This document shows positions 1-5,587 of a DNA stretch of 11,277 nt, in pieces (the stretch's first letter is position 1; each line of letters starts with the position of its first letter). A model generated the notes under the pieces. That model made no database searches. It was not told the origin of the DNA and saw only the letters and a list, made by a program, of their open reading frames with translations. Both the position numbers and the translations under genes were made by a program. This stretch comes from JBOHBN01 sp050698355 (GTDB taxonomy: Bacteria; Actinomycetota; Actinomycetes; Streptosporangiales; WHST01), in NCBI GenBank assembly GCA_050698355.1, contig JBOHBN010000129.1:1-11277 (forward strand), given 5' to 3'.

Positions 1-152
1 GGCCGGTCACACAAGGTCACCCACCGCACCAGACAGGCAACCGAGCACGCCTGGAACCCGGACATGCCGGACCACGTAACGATCTTCCAAGCTGGTTCTC
101 TACGAGGTGGCGCGAAAACACCGTTCGCGACGGAACCAACACCGGCCCGCGC
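1..152. other. No gene recognised upstream of the TA locus
   Basis: This left edge of the window lies downstream of the toxin stop codon on the minus strand. I see no ORF with convincing actinobacterial coding character, no RNA gene and no strong hairpin. The ORFs that cross it read antisense or out of frame to the toxin gene and look like shadows. It may be the tail of an intergenic region. Confidence 0.4.
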
Positions 153-578
153 TCACTCAGGCAGGAGCGTGAAAGTCGACACGTGTCGCGGACGTACCAC
201 TCGGAAATCTCGGAGGTTGAGCGTCGCAACCTTAGTCACGCCGAGCCGCTCAGCCACTGCAACCACCGATGCGTCCGCCGCCCCGAGCCGCAAGTCCGCG
301 TACTTATCAACCAGCGTCGCCATACGGTGCAGGTCCTCGGGCAGAAGAGCTTCCAAAACGAACGTCCGGCCAGCACTGAGCGAGGCGAGGAACGAAGCCT
401 CGGCCGCGCTCCCGCCATCCCGTTCCAACATGTAGCAGGTCTCGCCAGCAACAAACGCGGGAACGATCAGACGCATACGTTCACCACGGACACGACCGAA
501 CAGATCAACACAACGATCATGATCCCGGTCGTTGGCGATCGCCGCCGCCACTAGCGGGCCGGTGTCTACGACAATCAC
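153..578 (-). CDS. vapC: VapC-type PIN-domain toxin (putative ribonuclease)
   Basis: The 141-aa product is the size of a single PIN domain. It has the expected order of acidic residues for a Mg2+-dependent RNase: D5 in the N-terminal MIVVDTGPLVAA strand, E46 in GETCYML, D102 in GAADASVVAVAE and D124 in LNLRDF. The family cuts tRNA or rRNA and is held inactive by a partner antitoxin; the RNA target here is unknown. The start is GTG at 578, which overlaps the antitoxin stop in a GTGA tetranucleotide (575-578), so the two genes are translationally coupled in the usual antitoxin-first order. No catalytic residue is missing, so the toxin should be active. The family call is firm. The vapC name is by family and the subclass is not determined. 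Confidence 0.88.
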   Translation of the reverse strand: MIVVDTGPLVAAAIANDRDHDRCVDLFGRVRGERMRLIVPAFVAGETCYMLERDGGSAAEASFLASLSAGRTFVLEALLPEDLHRMATLVDKYADLRLGAADASVVAVAERLGVTKVATLNLRDFRVVRPRHVSTFTLLPE

Positions 579-793
579 GCGGTACGGCGCTCACCGTACT
601 CGGCACGCAAGATGTCCTTAGCCCGAGCTGCGGTGTCGTCACTCGCGCTCGTCACCGCGCCGAACCACGAAGGCGGCCACTCCTCAGCCTCGGGTTCGCC
701 CGCCAACCCTCGTACAAGCGCAACCGCAGCCGACACCCGGTCTTCTGGTAGACCCTCGACCAGGTGATGCAGCTCATCGCGCATGGCGGTCAT
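575..793 (-). CDS. Putative antitoxin partner of the PIN toxin
   Basis: This small acidic protein of about 72 aa is encoded immediately upstream of the toxin, and its TGA overlaps the toxin GTG. The N-terminal half (RDELHHLVEGLPEDRVSAAV) looks helical. A WPPSWFG segment and a charged C-terminal tail (AKDILRAEYGERR) follow, a layout found in actinobacterial proteins paired with PIN domains. I see no classical AbrB, RHH or Phd fold by eye. I chose ATG 793 because a TACACT box ends 6 nt upstream of it, as in leaderless transcripts. The frame stays open to 820, and ATG 784 is another possible start. The antitoxin role is inferred from the gene order, size and overlap. It probably autoregulates the pair. 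Confidence 0.72.
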   Translation of the reverse strand: MTAMRDELHHLVEGLPEDRVSAAVALVRGLAGEPEAEEWPPSWFGAVTSASDDTAARAKDILRAEYGERRTA

Positions 794-799
794 AACCGA

Positions 800-805
800 A
801 GTGTA
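800..805 (-). promoter_or_regulatory. Candidate -10 box for the toxin-antitoxin operon
   Basis: On the minus strand the hexamer TACACT is followed by six bases and then ATG at 793. That spacing would put the transcription start on or next to the A of the ATG, giving a leaderless mRNA. No Shine-Dalgarno sequence precedes this ATG, which fits. I see no clear -35 box. Confidence 0.45.
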
Positions 806-820
806 CCGGCGACCAAGCAC

Positions 821-957
821 ATGACACCAACGTCAGCCGACCAGGCCTCCGCGTGCTATAAGCGTGCTGTTAGACGCGGTCAACCACGGTCACCAGGACG
901 CAGCTACGGCGGGCACGCAAGCACGGTCGAGGTACCTCACGCGGGGCCTGGCCGTTC
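821..957. other. Intergenic stretch between TA operon and tRNA fragment
   Basis: I find no supported gene here. The region is less GC-rich around GCTATAAGC (about 857), which resembles a -10 box but lacks a clear -35. CGTGCT occurs twice close together at about 851-872. A real tRNA ending at 1001 would have its 5' half here, but I cannot find an acceptor strand complementary to CAGGACC together with a D-arm. Confidence 0.4.
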
Positions 958-1001
958 TGTCAAGGTGGAGGTCGTGGGTTCAAATCCCATCAGGACCGCC
1001 C
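958..1001 (+). repeat. Truncated 3' half of a tRNA-Asp(GTC) gene, copy A (att-like)
   Basis: The sequence contains the anticodon loop CTGTCAA (anticodon GTC), then the T-arm with loop TTCAAAT inside the GTGGG/CCCAT stem, then the acceptor strand CAGGACC, discriminator G and CC. This matches the 3' half of actinobacterial tRNA-Asp. The 5' side of the anticodon stem can be paired only through weak G-T pairs, and no D-arm or 5' acceptor strand GGTCCTG is present. It is therefore not a functional tRNA. Such 3' fragments are the usual scar or attachment site left by tyrosine-recombinase elements that integrate into tRNA genes. A second copy in the same orientation lies at 3193-3225. Confidence 0.75.
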
Positions 1002-1012
1002 ACGTTTTCCCA

Positions 1013-1036
1013 GGTCAGCGGCCGTCCAGGCCGACC
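1013..1036. terminator. Weak hairpin just downstream of tRNA fragment A
   Basis: GGTC and GGCC (1013-1016, 1020-1023) pair with GGCC and GACC (1029-1036) around a 5-nt loop, with a 3-nt bulge. There is no T-tract after it. It could be the leftover terminator of the original tRNA gene, but the support is only structural. Confidence 0.25.
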
Positions 1037-1138
1037 GACGCATCCGAGTTCTGTCCCTGACGCCGCCCTTGCGCGCTGGGCTCTTGCGTACCGCCCGGGT
1101 ACGGCGTAGGCAGAGTGTGCGTGGGCGAGGAGGGGCCG

Positions 1139-1729
1139 GTGATCGGGTCGTACTCGGGGCGGCATTGCTGGCCGGCGCTGCTGGCAGCCTTGACGCTGGT
1201 CGTAGCCACCAGCGTCGCGTGCACCTCGCAGAGCGACGCCGGTCACCAGCGTTCCAAGGGCCACCACTCGGCGCGCAGCGCCGGCGCACTGGACTCTCCC
1301 CGTCCTCGCGCGGGCATGAGCCTCACTGGGTGCGGCGGTACTCCAGTGGTAAGCGGCAACCCGCCGTCGTGGGCGTTCGGGAAGCAACACGGATTTCGGG
1401 ACGGCAACCAAGTGCCCTACGCGACGTCGGACCACGGCCTTGTCGTCGCCTACCTCTACGGGTATCCGCTCGCGGTAACACACCTTGGATCACATCGGGA
1501 CAAGGTCCTCTGGTTCGCGAAGCAACTCGGCAGCCCGTTCCAGATCCACGGATACCCGGTCGATGCGGATCATCCGGTCTTCTCCAAGACCCTCACAGAA
1601 GCAGACGGCATGCCCTCGCACGTGAAGGTCCCGTTACCGGGCTGTTGGCGCTTCACTCTCACCTGGAGCGACTCGCACAACGAGACCCGCCGCGACACCA
1701 TCAGCCTGCGATACGTCGCGCAGCGATGA
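1139..1729 (+). CDS. Putative secreted lipoprotein of unknown function
   Basis: The product is about 196 aa. A short positive N-terminus (R8, H9) is followed by a hydrophobic stretch (WPALLAALTLVVATSVA, about residues 11-27) and then C28. This fits a lipoprotein signal, although the box SVAC is non-canonical at -3. A low-complexity, polar linker (about 30-60) leads to a folded domain with an aromatic-rich pattern: PPSWAFG, FRDGNQVPY, YLYGYPLAVTHLG, VLWFAKQLG, and near the end PGCWRFTLTW. Two cysteines (in LTGCGG and PGCW) could form a disulphide outside the cell. The start GTG 1139 is preceded by GGAGG at 1129-1133 with 5-nt spacing; ATG 1115 is also open but has no such site. It runs toward the convergent methyltransferase gene, with a gap of only 21 nt. 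I do not recognise a named family with certainty, and no enzymatic motif is visible. Confidence 0.75.
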   Translation: MIGSYSGRHCWPALLAALTLVVATSVACTSQSDAGHQRSKGHHSARSAGALDSPRPRAGMSLTGCGGTPVVSGNPPSWAFGKQHGFRDGNQVPYATSDHGLVVAYLYGYPLAVTHLGSHRDKVLWFAKQLGSPFQIHGYPVDADHPVFSKTLTEADGMPSHVKVPLPGCWRFTLTWSDSHNETRRDTISLRYVAQR

Positions 1730-1750
1730 CGACCCGGCGGCGTTGCCCCG

Positions 1751-2545
1751 TCAGCTCTGACTCTTGCGTCCCACGAGATGGAAGATGCGACTGAGCTGGC
1801 GGTAGGGGTCTCGTCGACTGGCTTCGAGCTCGACCGCGGCCGCCGCCGCTACCTGCTTTGAATCGTTGGGGTCCAACTCGGCTCCACTGAAGTGGAGCCA
1901 GTCGACAAACAGCCATACCCCGTACCAGCGCAGCGGCTCCACGTCCCGGCTCCGCACCAGCTCGCTGAGTTCCTCCACCGTGTCGGCTCGAGTCGGCACC
2001 CCCAGCACCCCGATCTCGCCCCTAGCGTCAAACGACGCCAGGGCGTCATCCCACCGCCGTTCCAAAGCCGGGCGCACCGCCATCGCGTTGGCGTTGCCTG
2101 CCATGATCGAGACCACGCCACCGGCAGCAGCGCACCGGCACAGCTGGTTGACCAACGGCTCCGGTTGCTCGAGGTACCCGAGCACGCCATGGCACAACAC
2201 GGCGGCGAAGCGTCGACCGTTCACCGCCTCGTCAGCGTTCTCGCCATCGGCCCGCAATAGCGTCACCCGTCGCTGGGCCTCACCAGGGAGCCCCTGGAGC
2301 CGCTGTCCGGCTTTGTCCAGCATCGCCTGCGACGGGTCGAGCAACGTCACGTCGTAACCGGCTTGGGCCAGCGGCAACGATTGATGGCCCGCGCCGCCGC
2401 CGACGTCGAGCACAGGCGCCGGAGGCGCCGACAGATGCTCAAGCAGCTGCTGGTGCAACACGTAGGTGCGCACGCGCCCCTTCACCGAGGCGTAGGCCTC
2501 GTCGGCAAATGGGGCAGCCAGACCGGCCCAGGTGTCATCGCCCAC
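1751..2545 (-). CDS. CmoM-like class I SAM-dependent methyltransferase
   Basis: The product is about 264 aa, close to E. coli CmoM/SmtA (about 261 aa). From memory I match it to that protein in order: AYASVKGRVRTYVL (E. coli IYGTTKGQLRQ), motif I VLDVGGGAG (about residues 45-53), acidic D70 ending the next strand, LCHGVLGYLEQP, and a C-terminus with GVWLFVDWL and RRDPYRQLSRIFHLVGRK. E. coli CmoM methylates cmo5U34 of tRNA; in an actinobacterium the substrate could differ. I chose GTG 2545 because length and homology begin here and a TATTGT box ends 6 nt upstream. The frame is open further upstream to 2695, but that part overlaps the divergent TetR gene and lacks homology. It is convergent with the lipoprotein gene and divergent from the TetR gene. 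Confidence 0.8.
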   Translation of the reverse strand: MGDDTWAGLAAPFADEAYASVKGRVRTYVLHQQLLEHLSAPPAPVLDVGGGAGHQSLPLAQAGYDVTLLDPSQAMLDKAGQRLQGLPGEAQRRVTLLRADGENADEAVNGRRFAAVLCHGVLGYLEQPEPLVNQLCRCAAAGGVVSIMAGNANAMAVRPALERRWDDALASFDARGEIGVLGVPTRADTVEELSELVRSRDVEPLRWYGVWLFVDWLHFSGAELDPNDSKQVAAAAAVELEASRRDPYRQLSRIFHLVGRKSQS

Positions 2546-2551
2546 CACACC

Positions 2552-2557
2552 ACAATA
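2552..2557 (-). promoter_or_regulatory. Candidate -10 box for the methyltransferase
   Basis: TATTGT on the minus strand is followed by six bases and then GTG 2545, a leaderless spacing. No ribosome binding site precedes that GTG. The -35 region would fall inside the 7-bp repeats next to the TetR gene, so binding there could shut both promoters. Confidence 0.4.
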
Positions 2558-2561
2558 CCAG

Positions 2562-2582
2562 TTAGTAGTTAGTAAGGAGTAA
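2562..2582. repeat. Three imperfect 7-bp direct repeats in the divergent promoter region
   Basis: TTAGTAG (2562-2568), TTAGTAA (2569-2575) and GGAGTAA (2576-2582) lie head to tail in an AT-rich island within a GC-rich window. CCAG (2558-2561) and CTGG (2584-2587) flank the array as an inverted pair. The position between the methyltransferase and the TetR gene suggests a regulator binding site. The third unit contains the AAGGAG (2574-2579) that probably serves as the TetR ribosome binding site. Confidence 0.4.
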
Positions 2583-2592
2583 TCTGGTTGCC

Positions 2593-3165
2593 GTGGCTGC
2601 GCGTATGAGCGGATCGGAACGGCGATCCCAGGTGTTGGGGATCGCCGCGGGTGAGTTCGCGAATCATGGACTTCACGGTGCGTCGATCGAGGCAATCGCG
2701 CACGAGGCCGGCATCACGCAGGCCTACGTGTTCCGGATCTTCGGGACCAAGAAGTCGCTGTTCCTGGAGCTGGTCGGTACAGCCTTCGACCGTTTGAGCG
2801 ACGGCATGTCGCAAGCCGCCAAGGGCGCCCGGGGCCTTAGCGCGCTGACGCTGATGGGGACGCAGTACTACGAGTTGCTGGCGGACCGCACGACGCTCTT
2901 GATGCAGCTGCAAGGCTTCGCCGCCTGCGGCGATAGCGAGGTCCGTGATCTGGTGCGGGCGCGGGTCGCCCGCATGTGGGACACGATTGCCGATACCGCA
3001 TGCGTTGACCCAGTCACCGTGAAGTCGTTCCTCGCCTTCGGCATGCTCCTGAACAATGCGGCCGCCCTCGATGTCGACGAGCTGGATGAGCCGTGGGCCA
3101 AGGGGGTGCGCACTCGTATCCACGCCGGTCTGTTCGAGCACATCACCACCGACACCAACCGATGA
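2593..3165 (+). CDS. TetR/AcrR-family transcriptional regulator (first)
   Basis: The 190-aa product has the typical TetR length. The N-terminal three-helix DNA-binding domain occupies about residues 10-55, with the helix-turn-helix SIEAIAHEAGITQAYVFRIF (31-50) followed by GTKKSLFLEL. The C-terminal helical domain would bind an unknown ligand. The start GTG 2593 lies 13 nt after AAGGAG, which is long; ATG 2605 is a possible alternative start. It is divergent from the methyltransferase across about 48 nt holding the 7-bp repeats, so autorepression and control of the methyltransferase are the natural inference. A tRNA-Asp fragment begins 27 nt after its stop. Confidence 0.88.
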   Translation: MAARMSGSERRSQVLGIAAGEFANHGLHGASIEAIAHEAGITQAYVFRIFGTKKSLFLELVGTAFDRLSDGMSQAAKGARGLSALTLMGTQYYELLADRTTLLMQLQGFAACGDSEVRDLVRARVARMWDTIADTACVDPVTVKSFLAFGMLLNNAAALDVDELDEPWAKGVRTRIHAGLFEHITTDTNR

Positions 3166-3192
3166 GATCGGCCGCCCTGGCCGGTCCGGTGA

Positions 3193-3225
3193 AGGTCGCG
3201 GGTTCGAGTCCCGTCAGGACCGCCC
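3193..3225 (+). repeat. tRNA-Asp 3' fragment, copy B (att-like direct repeat of copy A)
   Basis: This 33-nt segment matches 969-1001 at 29 of 33 positions. It holds the T-arm GCGGG/CCCGT with loop TTCGAGT, acceptor strand CAGGACC, and GCCC. Two of the four differences are a compensatory change in the T-stem (T-A in copy A, C-G here), so both descend from real tRNA genes. The anticodon arm is damaged: a CCTGGCCG shared with copy A (3176-3183) is followed by a region about 5 nt shorter than in copy A. It sits between the TetR stop and the end of the next gene, and it is not a working tRNA. Confidence 0.75.
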
Positions 3226-3247
3226 GACATCTTCCACCTGGTAGCGG

Positions 3248-3826
3248 TCACCGCGTCGCGAAGCCGTCGACCAGCACGTCGACGAGCCGGTCCACCTGCC
3301 GCCCGTCGGGGAGTGCGGTGTTGGTGGTCAGGCGGAGGGCGACAAGACCGGAGACGAGGTCGGCCAGCATCGCCGGGTCGGCGCCGGCGGCGACCTCGCC
3401 GCGCTCGATCGCGCGGACTGTGACCGCCCGGAACAGCTCGAGCCGGCCGGTCAGGTTGGCCCGGAGCACCTCGGCGATCGCATCGTCGCGGCAGGCCTCG
3501 CCGTGGAACCGGCGGATCACGTCACGGTGCTGGGGAACCCGGAGCGCGGCCATCGCGCTGCGGACCAGAGCGCGCAGGTCGCCGCGGAACGAGCCGGTAT
3601 CGCGGGCCTCGACGCGCTCCAGGACGAGTTGGGTCGCCGCCCCGAGGACCAGGTCGCGCTTGGTGGGGTATCGGCGGAAGACGGTCGCCCGGCCGACGCC
3701 GGCCCTGGACGCCACCTCGTCGTAGGTCAGCTCGACGCCGCGCTCGCGGAAGAGCCCCAGCAACGCGTTGCGAAGCGACTGGTCCACACCGGGATCGGGA
3801 CGCCGGCCGCGCCGCCTGTCGGTCAT
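3248..3826 (-). CDS. TetR-family regulator (second), divergent from the hydrolase
   Basis: The 192-aa product has a basic N-terminus (DRRRGRRPDPG), then helices leading to the helix-turn-helix TYDEVASRAGVGRATVFRRY (about residues 34-53) and the TetR-typical continuation PTKRDLVLGAA. The C-terminal half is helical and resembles TetR ligand-binding domains of the actinobacterial type. ATG 3826 has GAGGA about 6 nt upstream on the minus strand. The gene reads away from the CocE-like hydrolase, and the 93-nt gap contains palindromic half-sites. It is therefore probably the local repressor of the hydrolase and of itself. The ligand cannot be inferred. Confidence 0.9.
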   Translation of the reverse strand: MTDRRRGRRPDPGVDQSLRNALLGLFRERGVELTYDEVASRAGVGRATVFRRYPTKRDLVLGAATQLVLERVEARDTGSFRGDLRALVRSAMAALRVPQHRDVIRRFHGEACRDDAIAEVLRANLTGRLELFRAVTVRAIERGEVAAGADPAMLADLVSGLVALRLTTNTALPDGRQVDRLVDVLVDGFATR

Positions 3827-3839
3827 TTGGGTCCTCGCT

Positions 3840-3854
3840 CACGGCCTGGCCGTG
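3840..3854. promoter_or_regulatory. CACGGC-CTG-GCCGTG inverted repeat in the TetR leader
   Basis: This is a perfect 6-3-6 inverted repeat in the expected 5' untranslated region of the second TetR gene. It could be a secondary operator or just a small RNA hairpin. Its sequence differs from the AGTATC half-sites nearby. Confidence 0.25.
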
Positions 3855-3860
3855 CTGTGA

Positions 3861-3895
3861 TTAGTATACCGTTAGTATCAGATACTCCGAGTATC
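3861..3895. promoter_or_regulatory. Operator-like half-site array and divergent promoter region
   Basis: The AT-rich stretch contains AGTAT at 3863-3867, AGTATC at 3874-3879, GATACT at 3881-3886 and GAGTATC at 3889-3895. AGTATC-A-GATACT (3874-3886) and GATACTC-C-GAGTATC (3881-3895) are both perfect inverted repeats sharing a half-site. On the minus strand 3863-3868 reads TATACT, a good -10 for the TetR gene; on the plus strand TAGTAT (3862-3867 or 3873-3878) could serve the hydrolase. A TetR dimer bound here would cover both promoters. Confidence 0.6.
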
Positions 3896-4151
3896 GCACC
3901 TGTGTCGATCGAGGTCGTCATGTACGAGCGCACCCCCATGGGCAAGGCGATCGCCCGCGCCCGCAACGCCATCCACCCCAACGTGGCCATCACGCCCCCG
4001 CCGGACGGCATCATGCTCGATCGGGACGTCCCCGCCACCGTGCGCGACGGTGTCACCCTCCGGGTGAATGTGTTCCGCCCCGACGCCGACGGCCCGTACC
4101 CGGTTCTGATGTCGGCCCACCCGTACGGCAAGGACGAGCCGCCCCGGCCCC

Positions 4152-4173
4152 GGCGGCACGGCGGCACGGCGGC
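4152..4173 (+). repeat. 8-bp tandem repeat (GGCGGCAC) at the frameshift
   Basis: Two full units GGCGGCAC (4152-4159, 4160-4167) are followed by GGCGGC (4168-4173). An 8-bp unit is not a multiple of 3, so gaining or losing one copy changes the reading frame. With one fewer unit the translation reads RRHGGYEPS across the junction and joins the two hydrolase frames. This is a typical polymerase-slippage site. Confidence 0.8.
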
Positions 4174-4347
4174 TACGAGCCGAGCATCCAGTACCGGCTG
4201 CTGCCGCAGTCGGCGCCGGTCCGGTTCTCGGCATGGGCGACCTGGGAGGCGCCGGACCCTGCGTACTGGGTCCCGCGCGGGTACGTCGTCGTCAACGCCG
4301 ATCTGCGCGGGTGGGGCGCCTCCCAGGGCGCGGGCGAACTGCTGAAC

Positions 4348-5571
4348 ATGCGCCAGGAGGGCGAGGATTGCCACGACCTGATCGAGTGGGCGGCGCGCCA
4401 GCCGTGGTCCAACGGCCGGGTCGGGCTACTCGGCGTCTCCTACCTGGCCATCTCGCAGTGGTCGGCCGCGGCCACCCGGCCCCCGCACCTGGCCGCGATC
4501 TGCCCGTGGGAAGGGTTCACGGACACGTACAGGGACTTTGCCCGACCCGGCGGGATCCGCGAGGACGGCTTCGTCGTCATCTGGACCCGGATGGCCAAGC
4601 TACGGGCCCGGAACCGCCCGCAGGCGACGGCGGACCTGCGAGACCAGCAGCTCGCCCGACCCGAGTATGACGACTGGTGGGCGTCGCGAGCCGCCGACGT
4701 GGACAAGATCGACGCGCCGGCACTGGTCTGCGGCAGCTTCTCCGATCACAACCTGCACACCGACGGCTCGTTCAGGGGGTTCCAGCGGATCGGCTCGGCA
4801 CAGAAATGGCTCTACACCCACCGCGGGCCGAAGTGGGCCACCTTCTACAGCGACGACGCCCTCACCGCCCAGACCCGGTTCTTCGACCACTTTCTCGCCG
4901 GCGCCGACAACGGCCAGACCGACCAGCCGCCGGTACGGCTCGAGGTACGCGCCGATGCCGACACGATCACCGCCGTACGCGGTGAGCAGCAGTGGCCGCC
5001 AGCGGCGACGCGCTGGCAACGCTGGCACCTCGATCCCGGTACCGGCGTGCTCGCGGACGCCGGGCCCCGACGGGCCGGCGTCTCGTCGTTCGATACCCGT
5101 CGCGGGCGGGTAACGCTCGTCCGCCGCTTCACCGCCGACACCGAGGTCGTCGGTCCGATGCTGCTGCGGCTTGTCGTCGAGGCGCGGGAGTGCGCCGACC
5201 TCTACCTGTTCGCGGGCGTACGCAAGCTGCGCGACGGTCGTCCGGTCGCCTTCGAGAGCGCGTACGGCTTCAGGGGGTCGCTGGTGACCTTCGGCATGCG
5301 CAAGGCCAGCCACCGCCACACCGAGGAGACCGCCGAGCCGTTGCGCCCGGGCGAAGTCGTCGGCCTCGACATCGAGCTGCATCCCTCCGCGACACTCTTT
5401 CGTGCCGACGAGGAGCTCCAGCTCGACATCCGCGGCCGGTGGTTCTACGGGCGGTTCCCGCTGACCAGCCAGTTCCCCGCCTACTACGAGAAGAGCCCGC
5501 GCGGCCGGTGCCTGCTGCACACCGGGCCGGACGCCGCGGCCTACCTGGACGTGCCGGTGCAGCAGGGGTAA
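4348..5571 (+). CDS. Downstream open fragment of the hydrolase (contains catalytic triad)
   Basis: This is the long open segment of the frameshifted hydrolase, 407 codons from the first convenient ATG. Its start has no good ribosome binding site and lies inside the conserved core (LLNMRQEGEDCHDLIEWAA), so it is not a natural start. It contains nucleophile S31, acid D133 and base H158 of this fragment, plus the whole C-terminal beta domain. It lacks the first core strands and the tyrosine of PYGK, so it should not fold into an active enzyme by itself. It ends 16 nt before the end of the convergent nucleotidyltransferase gene. Confidence 0.6.
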   Translation: MRQEGEDCHDLIEWAARQPWSNGRVGLLGVSYLAISQWSAAATRPPHLAAICPWEGFTDTYRDFARPGGIREDGFVVIWTRMAKLRARNRPQATADLRDQQLARPEYDDWWASRAADVDKIDAPALVCGSFSDHNLHTDGSFRGFQRIGSAQKWLYTHRGPKWATFYSDDALTAQTRFFDHFLAGADNGQTDQPPVRLEVRADADTITAVRGEQQWPPAATRWQRWHLDPGTGVLADAGPRRAGVSSFDTRRGRVTLVRRFTADTEVVGPMLLRLVVEARECADLYLFAGVRKLRDGRPVAFESAYGFRGSLVTFGMRKASHRHTEETAEPLRPGEVVGLDIELHPSATLFRADEELQLDIRGRWFYGRFPLTSQFPAYYEKSPRGRCLLHTGPDAAAYLDVPVQQG

Positions 5572-5587
5572 CTAGCCAGCGCGGATC

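Larger units (their letters stand above)
3920..5571 (+). pseudogene. CocE/NonD-family alpha/beta hydrolase, frameshifted
   Basis: The gene encodes a serine hydrolase of the cocaine esterase/X-Pro dipeptidyl-peptidase-like family, which cleaves esters or amides. It is split over two frames. The first frame (from ATG 3920, with GAGG 3911-3914 as ribosome site) gives MYERTPMGKA through AHPYGKDEP, with Y69 as the likely oxyanion-hole residue. The second frame gives GYEPSIQYRLLPQSAPVRF, the DLRGWGASQG turn, the nucleophile S in GVSYLA (codon 4438-4440), the acid D in FSDHNLHTDGS, the base H in YTHRGPKW, and a C-terminal PepX_C-like beta domain. The break is at the 8-bp tandem repeat 4152-4173. Removing one unit gives a continuous product of about 547 aa. 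Without it, the first frame ends at the TGA 4343-4345. All catalytic residues are present, so this is a recent lesion, a phase-variable state, or a sequencing/assembly error. Start alternative: GTG 3902. Confidence 0.82.

Noticed and set aside
925..1001. A full tRNA ending at 1001, using GGTCGAG at 925-931 as 5' acceptor strand
   Set aside because: Only five of seven acceptor pairs form, the region between gives no D-stem, and the anticodon stem depends on G-T pairs. The length fits by chance; it is better read as a 3' fragment.
2868..3251. Minus-strand ORF with N-terminal GGPDGTRTRDLHR
   Set aside because: This peptide is the antisense reading of the tRNA-Asp 3' fragment, a well-known source of spurious annotated proteins. 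The ORF also runs antisense through the TetR gene.
3843..3858. Third copy of the sequence upstream of tRNA fragment A (15 of 16 match to 945-960)
   Set aside because: The match is short, GC-rich and includes no tRNA part; here it is better explained by the local CACGGC-CTG-GCCGTG palindrome.
3503..3919. Long plus-strand ORF running from 3503 into the hydrolase
   Set aside because: Residues before ATG 3920 are antisense to the TetR gene and have no hydrolase homology; the true start has its own ribosome binding site.
4140..4180. Programmed -1 ribosomal frameshift in the hydrolase
   Set aside because: The frame change is formally -1, but no slippery heptamer or downstream pseudoknot is evident, and the 8-bp repeat gives a simpler explanation.
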